Source: Chaetoceros tenuissimus (lineage: Eukaryota; Bacillariophyta; Thalassiosirophyceae; Chaetocerotales; Chaetocerotaceae). From it: DNA of 41,318 nucleotides. A model generated the notes under the pieces. The model searched no databases, was not told the origin of the DNA, and saw nothing but the letters and a program-made list of their open reading frames with translations. The position numbers and the translations under genes are program-made. The stretch spans positions 1 through 41,318 of the forward strand of contig BLLK01000079.1 of the NCBI GenBank assembly GCA_021927905.1, read 5' to 3'. Shown in pieces: positions 1 through 8,010 of the stretch; the first letter of the stretch is position 1, and each line of letters starts with the position of its first letter.

Positions 1-195
1 GGTCAGATCCTCTTTCTTATTTGGCAATTCGACTAGATAATGTTGAAGGGGAGCAATTCATATTCAACTTTGACCCCCCTGAACGTGTCTCCAAACGAGC
101 CTGCACCGCAAAATCTTCCTCTCCTTGGCTGCTGGAACCCAAGCTATCCAAAACACACATAAAGTTAAATCTTTGGAACTCTTAATTTCTGTACA

Positions 196-1637
196 ATGAC
201 TGAAACTACTTTCCTTTTCACTTCTGAGTCTGTAAACGAGGGACACCCTGGTACGTTTCTATAAACCTAGAAGGTTCATGTGCGAAGAAGACTGCCCTTG
301 GATGAATGTATGAGAGGAGAATGAGTACTCCAGAAAAATGCTTCTGACCGTTGCACATATGTCAATGATGGCATTTGTATCTATTTGGAAGGAGACTCTA
401 AATCTGCTCTGATCTCAAAAGAGGATATCATTTTGATTCAAGTAAAGTATACGAATACATAACTTTTCTAAAACAATGCACTAACGACATCATTTTCAAC
501 ATTTGAATTCAAAAACTCATCACCAATGCAGATAAGTTCTGTGATCAGGTATCTGATGCAGTTCTTGATGCATGTATCGCTGGAGACGAGATGTCCCGTG
601 TTGCTTGCGAGACATGCTGTAAGACCGGTATGGTAATGATCTTCGGAGAGATCACCACCGCTACTACCGTAAACTACGAGCAGGTAATCCGTGATGCTAT
701 CAAGGACATTGGATATGATGATCCAGCAAAGGGATTTGACTACAAGACCTGTAATGTTATTGTAGCTATTGAGGAGCAGTCCCCAGATATTGCTCAATCT
801 GTTGATGCTGTAAAGGTTGAGGATATCGGAGCTGGAGATCAGGGAATTATGTTTGGATACGCAACCGATGAGACCGAAGTATTCATGCCACTTACCCACA
901 TGCTTGCAACCCAACTTGGATCCAAGCTTACTGAGGTTCGTAAGAACGGAGTATGCGACTGGGTTCGTCCAGATGGAAAGACCCAAGTAACTTGCGAATA
1001 CAAGCTTGTTGATGGAGTTCCAGTTCCACAGCGTGTACACACTGTTGTTATCTCCACCCAGCACTCTGAGGATGTAAACAACGAGAAGATCACTGCTGAC
1101 CTTATGGAGCACGTAATCAAGCCAGTTGTCCCAGCTAAATACCTTGACGATAAGACCATTTACCATCTTAACCCATCTGGTCGTTTCGTTATTGGAGGAC
1201 CACACGGAGATGCTGGACTTACTGGACGTAAGATTATCATTGATACCTACGGAGGATGGGGAGCACACGGAGGAGGAGCATTCTCTGGAAAGGATACCAC
1301 CAAGGTTGATCGTTCCGCTGCATACGCTGCTCGTTGGGTTGCTAAGTCCCTTGTTAAGTCTGGACTTTGCAAGCGTGCACTTGTACAGCTTTCCTATGCT
1401 ATCGGAGTTCCATACCCACTTTCCGTTTTCGTTGATTCCTACGGAACAGTTAAGGATGGAAAGACCGATGCTGACCTTACTGAGGTTGTAAACAAGAACT
1501 TCGACCTTCGTCCTGGATGTATCATCCGTGACCTTAACCTTCGTCGCCCAGTTATGCGTAAGACCGCTGCTTACGGACACTTCGGACGTGAGGACCCAGA
1601 TTTCACTTGGGAGGCTGCTAAGGAGCTCAGTTTCTAA
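196..1637 (+). CDS. MAT: S-adenosylmethionine synthetase (methionine adenosyltransferase)
   Basis: This enzyme makes S-adenosylmethionine from methionine and ATP in the cytosol, the methyl donor for most transmethylations. Two exons are read: 196-250 and 532-1637. The 281 bp intron at 251-531 has GTACGT and GCAG ends. Joining them gives the family motif [17 protein letters not shown] across the junction, which fixes both splice sites. The protein is 386 aa, normal for the family. [15 protein letters not shown] lies near residues 118-132. [12 protein letters not shown] begins near residue 240, followed by the Gly-rich [18 protein letters not shown] loop. The C-terminus ends in the usual [13 protein letters not shown]. 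Codon use is strongly biased (Leu mainly CTT, Lys almost always AAG, Gly GGA), as expected for a very highly expressed gene. The identification is firm; only exact UTR ends are unknown. Confidence 0.97.
251..531 (+). other. Intron of the MAT gene
   Basis: This GT-AG intron splits codon 19 (phase 1), directly after the conserved GHP. At 281 bp it is the longest intron read in the window, where most others are 68-89 bp. Its position near the 5' end of a highly expressed gene would fit an expression-enhancing or regulatory first intron, which is inference only. Confidence 0.9.
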
Positions 1638-1942
1638 ATACTTAGTTCACCTCTTTAGTTAATGTAAAGTACAGAGTTTAGAGATTTTTGCACATTACTA
1701 TTTTTATCTTCTATAATCATTTATGTAAATGTTTCGGCTTAATGGTGGGTAAAAATTTCCTTCTCTTGCATGGATGCTTGTGATGGTTGTGGTACTTTTA
1801 GGTGGAGAGATTTCTTAGTTTATCAAAACATATTTCAATTAATATATATTATAATGTTTTATTGCCAAAAGCAGCAGTTCTAATTATAGCTTCATCACAG
1901 ACTTCATATCCAGCAAAATAAGAGAAACTGTATTGAACCGAT
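1638..1942. other. Intergenic region between convergent MAT and mS38 genes
   Basis: This A+T-rich spacer lies between two gene 3' ends. It presumably holds both 3' UTRs and polyadenylation sites. No open frame or RNA gene was recognised. Confidence 0.6.
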
Positions 1943-2308
1943 TTACTTTTTGGACTTTAGTCTCAATAGCTTTCTTCTCTTCTTCAGCTTGTGCTTATTC
2001 ATTTTCTTCTTTCTTCTCTTTAATGTCGAAATCAGCCAAGTAGATAAATCAAAGGGAGCATCTGATGAATCCTCATTATTCATAACAAGTGCATCTTGCG
2101 GAATAGAAGTATCCATGTTGTAGATACTGTTACTAATGTTCATGTGTATTGGAGAAAAAGTGTAGACTGGTGCTGTCATTCTATTCTCTTGATTCTGAAT
2201 TCCATAGTTCCAACGTGATGCAAGATTTCCTTGGAAAGATGCGATTGCTTTTGACAACAGTGAAGTCGATTTTAATTGTGTTGATGTGTATCTAAGTGCC
2301 AGTGACAT
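1943..2308 (-). CDS. mS38: Mitochondrial small-subunit ribosomal protein mS38 (AURKAIP1/COX24 C-terminal domain)
   Basis: This is a 121 aa protein read from the ATG at 2308. The open frame continues upstream to 2425 but begins there with TTG, so the ATG is preferred. The N-terminus (MSLALRYTSTQLKSTSLLSK) lacks acidic residues and is rich in Ser, Thr and Arg/Lys, as in a mitochondrial presequence. The last 26 residues, STLKRRKKKMNKHKLKKRRK plus a basic tail, match the short C-terminal domain (DUF1713) shared by human AURKAIP1 and yeast Cox24/mS38. In the mitoribosome this helix binds small-subunit rRNA. The middle of the protein is not conserved to my eye. The call rests on this one short but characteristic motif. 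Confidence 0.75.
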   Translation of the reverse strand: MSLALRYTSTQLKSTSLLSKAIASFQGNLASRWNYGIQNQENRMTAPVYTFSPIHMNISNSIYNMDTSIPQDALVMNNEDSSDAPFDLSTWLISTLKRRKKKMNKHKLKKRRKLLRLKSKK

Positions 2309-2829
2309 GATGGTCTTCTTTTGATTCAAAAGTTCAATATTTCCGAAATAAATTCCTAGTTCTCTCGACTTATATCTTTGACAGTTTGTATCCTGAATGA
2401 AATACGCAGATAGTAGTGCCTTCAAGTAATAATGATGTCAAAGTTAGTTCCAACTCTGATATGAAATGGAGAGATTGATTTGTACATAGTTGCTTTTTGC
2501 TGTTTCTTCTCAACGAGCGGCAGAGAGCGATTGAGTATAGATAGCTATAGAGATAGCTATATATGACGTCTACAGCTTCGTCATTGTGTCATTGTGGAGA
2601 ATGATGAACTAAACTCAGCTCTCAGCTCACTCATCACTTTCTTTTTTCATGTTTCCTGTACACCATCTACATCATCATTCATCATCTATACTACCACACC
2701 CTCATCGATCTACCCACACTGAATTGTTTTGCACTTCATCCTTTTGCAAAGATTTCTAGCTGCAGCTTTTCACACTTCTTCCATTATAGTCGAGAGCTGA
2801 CTCACTGACTCATCAAACTTATCCGTAAA
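2309..2829. promoter_or_regulatory. Divergent intergenic region between mS38 and the two-TM plastid protein
   Basis: This 521 bp region lies between two divergent starts, so it probably carries both promoters. It contains two copies of the palindromic octamer ATAGCTAT (2541-2548 and 2553-2560), followed by a CRE-like palindrome TGACGTC (2564-2570). No open frame of note was seen. The promoter role is inferred from position. Confidence 0.5.
2541..2570. promoter_or_regulatory. Two ATAGCTAT palindromes plus a TGACGTC site
   Basis: The self-complementary octamer ATAGCTAT occurs at 2541-2548 and 2553-2560 with centres 12 bp apart. It is followed by TGACGTC at 2564-2570. TGACGT-type elements are bZIP targets and have been linked to CO2/cAMP-responsive genes in the diatom Phaeodactylum. 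Whether this copy works is unknown. Confidence 0.35.
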
Positions 2830-3375
2830 ATGTTTTCTCTTCTACATCTTTTCTGTACTTTTGCGTTCTTGCTCAAGGGGATACCTGCATTCCAGCACTA
2901 TGGTCACCTGCATACGATACGAACAAGCAATCCAATGACGCAATCTCTACGACATGAATATCAACTTCCAATGAGCAATTTAATGGATGTGTCGTCAAAC
3001 CTATGGCTTTCTTTAGAAGGATTAGATGATGTTACTTCATCCTTACAACAAGTACAGGAAACACCACAAATAGAAGGACTGACGCCTACTCAAAACGTGA
3101 TAATATTCATCATTGGAATATTTCCTTTTCTTTGGGCAACATATGAATTTTGGTCCAGAATAGCAGTTGGAGCCAGCTTCGGAACTGGCTCAGATAGCAT
3201 ACAAATTCGACCAAGTACTACTACAATTGGGACAAATGATGATCGAAGAAAGAGTAGAGGTCAGCAGGTTTTAGGTGACGATGCTTTGATTGTTGCATAT
3301 ATTCTTTTTGCAGTAGCGATTGGAAGTGTTGGGATTGCAATTTACAGTGTACTTTCTTCTCCCGTCATGCAATAA
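2830..3375 (+). CDS. Plastid-type membrane protein with two TM segments, function unknown
   Basis: This is a 181 aa protein starting at the ATG at 2830. Residues 1-21 form a hydrophobic signal peptide (MFSLLHLFCTFAFLLKGIPA) followed by Phe and a basic, hydroxyl-rich stretch. That arrangement resembles the bipartite leader of diatom plastid proteins. Two membrane segments follow, at about residues 89-108 (NVIIFIIGIFPFLWATYEFW) and about 152-176 (ALIVAYILFAVAIGSVGIAI). Between them lies a Gly/Ser-rich loop with ASFGTGSDSIQI. A conserved-looking membrane protein of the plastid envelope or thylakoid is likely. I do not recognise the family and assign no function. Confidence 0.75.
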   Translation: MFSLLHLFCTFAFLLKGIPAFQHYGHLHTIRTSNPMTQSLRHEYQLPMSNLMDVSSNLWLSLEGLDDVTSSLQQVQETPQIEGLTPTQNVIIFIIGIFPFLWATYEFWSRIAVGASFGTGSDSIQIRPSTTTIGTNDDRRKSRGQQVLGDDALIVAYILFAVAIGSVGIAIYSVLSSPVMQ

Positions 3376-3925
3376 CAGTAATACGTATGCATAGAGTTGC
3401 TTTCGATGGCTGCTTGATTGAATTTGGAAGTTGGAGGACGAATGTTGCGAAGAAATGGAAAAAAATGAATCCCAAAAACTGAGCACACAATAAGAAAAAT
3501 AAACAAATTTGCGTATTTAAGAAAGACTGGGAAGAATCTAAATAGAATAGAATAATATCACACACAGTCATGTTTACTAAAAGTAGAGTGATTTTCAACT
3601 AAGCAAATGGAGCATGCAGAAACATGAATTTTTGAAATTTTCCATCAGTTGAAAAAGAATCAAACGTGTCAATTCATGTATTTTTAGCTAAATAATGAGG
3701 GTATTGACTTTCGTCCCCTCCCAACCATCACCATCCATTTTTCGCTACGAGAATCCATTCATCAGAGGTGACATCAGTTTAGTTCTGTAGAGATCATTGA
3801 GCTGATGGATGGCATCTCATCATCTCAGTGCTTATATCAACATTCTTCTTGAAGACTATTTGCGTAGATACATAGTAAGCCCCAGCATCTTTCAAAAGCA
3901 AGAACAAGAACTAAACCTACGTAGG
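3376..3925. other. Intergenic / 5' leader upstream of the DUF501 gene
   Basis: This stretch holds the 3' end of the two-TM gene and the promoter/leader of the next gene. An in-frame upstream ATG at 3809 would extend the DUF501 protein by 39 aa. An out-of-frame ATG at 3805 would make a short upstream ORF. Nothing else was recognised. Confidence 0.5.
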
Positions 3926-4729
3926 ATGATTTTGGCTGTGATGTGCATAAAAGTGACACTATTATTATCGTTTTCTATGTTGCATACAGTAACCTCCTTT
4001 TCGACACCCTTTCCATCACCTTTCCCAAATTCTAGACCGGTTACTGAGGATGAGTTGGTAACCATGGAGAAACAAACAGGTCAGAAATCACCTTGTCACG
4101 CAGCTATTGGAGTTCCTGTTTCTTGTAAATGTAGGCATGGTTACCCACAAGCTTTCACTTTGAATCCAATGCCTTCTACGGGAAGAATAAATTCAGGACT
4201 TGTTAAGCTAACTTGTCCAATGCTAGTGAATGCTATAGATGAATTAGAAGATGACGGATATATAAAGGAAATAAGTAAAAAGTTAGAAGCTAACTCAGAA
4301 TGGCAAAAGCAAGTGCAACAAGTTCACGAAAAACATGCGCATACCAGAAAAGAGCTCATTACCGATGATCAATTGAATATTTTACAAGATAAACTTGGCG
4401 AGCGTGCATCATTAGCTTTCATGGAATCGGGTGTTGCTGCTTCAACAATTGATTCCTTAGATGTAAAGTGCCTTCATGCGTGGTACGGCGACTATCTCTT
4501 TGCATCTCCAGACAAAGAATCAAAAACATCACCATTAGGAGAAACGGTCGGCGATCTCTTGAGAACTAGGGGAATAGATTTATCTGGGTCAGAGAGCTGT
4601 AGTTCATTTTGTGATCCTTTGAGTAAAACCATGGTCCAGCCACCTAATCCAAGAAACAAGCAAAGACTTAAAAGTAGGAAAGAGATTGCTAGAAGAAAGA
4701 GGAAGAAAGAAACTGGTGATGAACAGTAG
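3926..4729 (+). CDS. DUF501 family protein with plastid-type leader
   Basis: This is a 267 aa protein from the ATG at 3926. That start is chosen because it begins a clear signal peptide (MILAVMCIKVTLLLSFSML) followed by TSFSTP, a diatom plastid-entry-like motif. The ATG at 3809 would bury it inside a 306 aa product. The core has the features of DUF501, a family known mainly from bacteria: VSCKCRHGYPQ, then LVKLTCPMLVNAIDELEDDG, a charged helix, and SLDVKCLHAWYGDYLF followed by PLGETV. The Cys and His residues in these motifs may form a site, but the family's function is not known to me. A Lys/Arg-rich tail (SRKEIARRKRKKE) is added at the C-terminus. It is likely a plastid protein of bacterial origin. 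Confidence 0.8.
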   Translation: MILAVMCIKVTLLLSFSMLHTVTSFSTPFPSPFPNSRPVTEDELVTMEKQTGQKSPCHAAIGVPVSCKCRHGYPQAFTLNPMPSTGRINSGLVKLTCPMLVNAIDELEDDGYIKEISKKLEANSEWQKQVQQVHEKHAHTRKELITDDQLNILQDKLGERASLAFMESGVAASTIDSLDVKCLHAWYGDYLFASPDKESKTSPLGETVGDLLRTRGIDLSGSESCSSFCDPLSKTMVQPPNPRNKQRLKSRKEIARRKRKKETGDEQ

Positions 4730-4821
4730 AAAAAGGTTATTTTTATAAGTTATTCAAAAAGTATGTGCAAATGAACAGTTTGTACAATATAAGAGAAAAT
4801 ATTTTGACATGATGATCCTTC

Positions 4822-5841
4822 TTATGCCGTGGAATGGATGTAGTTACACCGCCGTTTCTTACATGGAGAAAGACGATCACGTTCCCCATCACTTCCACAT
4901 TTAGCAGTGAGAGAGTCAAGACCGAGAGCAATCATCAATCTTCGAATGTCTGCATTAAGCTCTGCATTTTCATTCGCAAAAATTTGACAGATTACACCTT
5001 CAATATAAGTAGCTGACTCTAGGGGTAACTTAAGTTTTCTTATCCCAAGTCGAAGAGATGCAATAGCAATGGATGATGCTCTATACAAGGAGCAATCAGG
5101 CTGACTCAGTAAGGATTTCGCAAATAAGTTGGCTATGTTCAATAACGAAGTCCAAGTCTCAGTATACTCTTTCTCAATGACTACTTTCCCAAAACTCTCC
5201 AGGAAATCTTGAGGAGATACTGGATGAACTTTCCAGTCAAGACTAAATAAGATCTCTCCTTCAAGCTTGAAGATGTCTTCTTTTGCGAAAGGAGAATTAT
5301 CAAGTGTAGTCAGCAAATGAAGAAGCTTTGCAGTACCCTTCCTACTTTCATGAACTTTTGTAGCAAGGAAAAGAGTAGCCATTGACAGAAGTTGCAGATT
5401 ACTACGATCTATGTCAATGGATGTGTTACAAGCCTTGGTGTGCTGGTTCCAAACATATCTGTCCAAGTATTGACATGCAAAGTAAACACACTTTCTATCG
5501 AGTTTTAATGCATCAATAACCTAAGTTTGTGATCAAGTCGATGAGAAAGGTGATTCTTGTCAATTCATGTTAGGGTTCACTGTTGAAAAACTCACCTTCA
5601 ATTGCCATTCAAAAATCTTTTCTCGAAGCAATAAATAATCTTGGCTCCAAAGTTCGGAATGAGAGACGTCAGATCTATCATCAAAGCAATAAGGTTCCAT
5701 ATCAAAGGTTGGTGTAACAACATTCCTTGAACGTTTTCTTTCAACTGTTGAAGAAGAGGAAGGACACGAAGGACCCATCGTTTCTACTTCCCCAATAGCA
5801 TAAGATTTCTCGATCTTGATTAAGGTAACAAGTTCTGCCAT
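4822..5841 (-). CDS. Cyclin (cyclin-box protein, diatom type)
   Basis: This is a cyclin of about 314 aa in two exons, 5596-5841 and 4822-5520. The 75 bp intron at 5521-5595 has GTGAG and TTAG ends. The junction restores LREKIFEWQLKVIDALKLDR, a typical cyclin-box start, followed by KCVYFACQYLDRYVWNQ. The box continues with LQLLSMATLFLATKVHE and a FSLDWKVHPVSPQDFL segment that begins the second cyclin fold. The N-terminus (about 60 aa) is Ser-rich with a basic KRSR patch. The C-terminus ends in a basic KKRR stretch that could be nuclear-targeting. Cyclins activate CDKs, and diatoms carry an expanded set, so the partner cannot be named. ATGs at 5955 and 5925 are in frame upstream but look like leader sequence. 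Confidence 0.85.
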
Positions 5842-7108
5842 ATCGAGACTGATTTCTAATATATATGTACAAGACTTTGAAGGTGAACAAGTTGTAAATC
5901 TATTCCATTGAATATTATATGTCATATGGATATGTTCCACACCTTTGCATCGCATATCTTCCACACTTCCAAAGCATCCCAAGAAGCGTGTGTTGAAGCA
6001 AGCAAAAGTGCACGAATCTTTCGGAATTTTTGCTAGGGGAAAACGCCCAAACTATCGAAATATACCAATTTTAGCCAAATATCTGTCGCCGATTATCGTC
6101 AAACGGTAACAGCCAAACACGTAGACTTTTTACATATTGGCTATTAATTGAAGCAAGAAATGGAAAAGCAGCTGGTTTTCATTCCACATTCAAATCTTCC
6201 TTACCTTTTTGATTGGGCTTTTATTCGTGCCGTTTCATAGTATTTGTGTTCCACTCAGTGTATGAAAAGATAATAGAGATGCGATTTCCTATTTTTATTA
6301 ATGCCAGGTCATCAGGAAGGGAATCATTTTCTTGAATTCCTTATCATATTTTCTTTCGTCACATTTGAAAGGACTAACTATGAATGAACAATTATAGAAA
6401 AAGAACGCAATTGAGATGACATCATAAGTAATAAGAATGTGTATGGTAGTTGTTGAACGAAAAAGAGAGTCTAAAAAAGTATTTTTGGTGAAAACATCGT
6501 TCTTCACTATTAGGTTTATTCCATCAATCCTCTGTGCCAAATAATAAACAGAACAATCAAATTTATCATCAGAAAACCCAATTGTATTATTTCACTTTAT
6601 CTAACAAGGTTTCCAATTCATGGTTCAAAGAACGCGTGAAGTTAGGGTGCGCAACAAGAACTCAATATTTTTAGTTTTAAAGAAATTGTGTCGCCATAGT
6701 CGATTCCCGCCAAAAGAAGAGCCAATCAAAAGTCAATGCAATCGTAACTCTTTATGAACATGTAAGTATTATAAGAAATGGATTGGAAAATCCAAAACTT
6801 CATTAAACATACATGTTTATGTTTTTATCTAATGCTTATCTTTTCTAATATATATTTTTTCCAATTAGTTGCGTTGCCTTAGGCTTATTTTCTACGAATA
6901 TATCAATTTAGAATTGTGAGCGATTTCATCTCATGTTATGTAGCTAGGTGGTCTATGACTCACTTTCATTCATTCTATGAAGAAGATCAGATGAAGATAA
7001 AGAAGTGGCCAACTTCATCTCTTCTACCACACTGACAGAACTCTTAGTATCAGTTGCAACTAGGCAGTCGTTACACCACATAATACACACTCTCTCTGTT
7101 TACTCAGT
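5842..7108. other. Long intergenic region between divergent cyclin and SURF1 genes
   Basis: These 1.27 kb are A+T-rich and probably contain both promoters and leaders. The longest open frame inside (6298-6540, - strand) shows no recognisable domain. No RNA gene, repeat or transposon trace was found by eye. Confidence 0.5.
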
Positions 7109-7948
7109 ATGGCAGCAACAACAGGGCTTTCAAAGGGAGGAACCTTATTTTTCTCCTCTCTATGTGCATCCACATTTGGACTGGGCTGCTGGCAAGCTAC
7201 ACGTTATTTTGAAAAGATTGAACAAGTAGAGCAAAGAGAAAAAGAACTTGCACAGGAACCAGTTGAACTAGAGGCAGGAGCAACATGCAGCAAAGGAGAA
7301 TATGCATCGGATAAGGACCAAATCCAAAACGACGGAGCTGATGAAGTAGATCGCGGACATAGACCAATATTGGTCAATGGAAAATTCCGACATGAAAATG
7401 AGATTTTGGTCGGGCCAAGGGGTCCTCCATTAGGTGCTTTGAGTAGTGTAGGTCCTAATTCTGGAAGATCTGGAGGGGGGATGGCAAGTAGCCCACAAGG
7501 ATTCTACTGCCTGACACCACTCGAAAGAGACAATGGGAAAGGAACTGTAATTGTGAATAGGGGATGGATCCCAAGATCATATATAAAAGAAAATGTGGCT
7601 TGGAGTAGACCTACTGGCAATGTTTCCATTGTTGGTGTCACATCAAAAACAGAGCAGCCAAGGTTCATGTCACCACCTCATAATGCAAAAGAACCAAGAC
7701 AACTTTTGTGGTTTGATAGAAAGGAAATTGAACACAGAACTAATACAAATGGACAGAAACCATTGTTACTAACTGAGACTATTGGAAAGTCAGAGAATAA
7801 TGAAGGGCCTCCATTCAAGCCAACGAAAGAGTCTGTTGGTGAATTCAAAGTAACACCAACAACTCACGCAGGATATGCAGTCACGTGGTTTGGCTTATCA
7901 ACTGCTGGAATTGTGATGACGAGAAAACTAATCACTAGAGGTAGATAA
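7109..7948 (+). CDS. SURF1: SURF1 family cytochrome c oxidase assembly factor
   Basis: This is a 279 aa inner mitochondrial membrane protein that helps assemble cytochrome c oxidase. The first membrane segment ends in GLGCWQATRYFEK (residues 24-36), matching the family's GxWQxxR hallmark. Next come RPILVNGKFRHENEILVGPR, then VIVNRGWIPRSY, then a VSIVGVTSKTEQPRF strand. The second membrane segment sits at the C-terminus (GYAVTWFGLSTAGIVM). Spacing and order fit the family. Between residues 37 and 80 there is a low-complexity acidic insert. No long presequence precedes the first TM, as in some SURF1 proteins. The gene faces the next gene tail to tail, 62 bp away. Confidence 0.92.
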   Translation: MAATTGLSKGGTLFFSSLCASTFGLGCWQATRYFEKIEQVEQREKELAQEPVELEAGATCSKGEYASDKDQIQNDGADEVDRGHRPILVNGKFRHENEILVGPRGPPLGALSSVGPNSGRSGGGMASSPQGFYCLTPLERDNGKGTVIVNRGWIPRSYIKENVAWSRPTGNVSIVGVTSKTEQPRFMSPPHNAKEPRQLLWFDRKEIEHRTNTNGQKPLLLTETIGKSENNEGPPFKPTKESVGEFKVTPTTHAGYAVTWFGLSTAGIVMTRKLITRGR

Positions 7949-8010
7949 ATGAATCAATCAAATGAAGCATAGATTAAGATATTGAATTTAATATGTATGA
8001 AGAACTATTA

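Noticed and set aside
468-1580. 370-codon open frame on the minus strand across MAT
   Set aside because: It is a mirror of codon bias in MAT: codons whose complements are stops are avoided. The translation is Ser/Asn/Leu-rich with no domain.
2309-2425. N-terminal extension of the mS38 protein to 2425
   Set aside because: The extension begins with TTG, and the ATG at 2308 opens a good mitochondrial presequence.
6298-6540. 80-codon frame on the minus strand in the long cyclin-SURF1 spacer
   Set aside because: No recognisable features; length is within chance for A+T-rich DNA.
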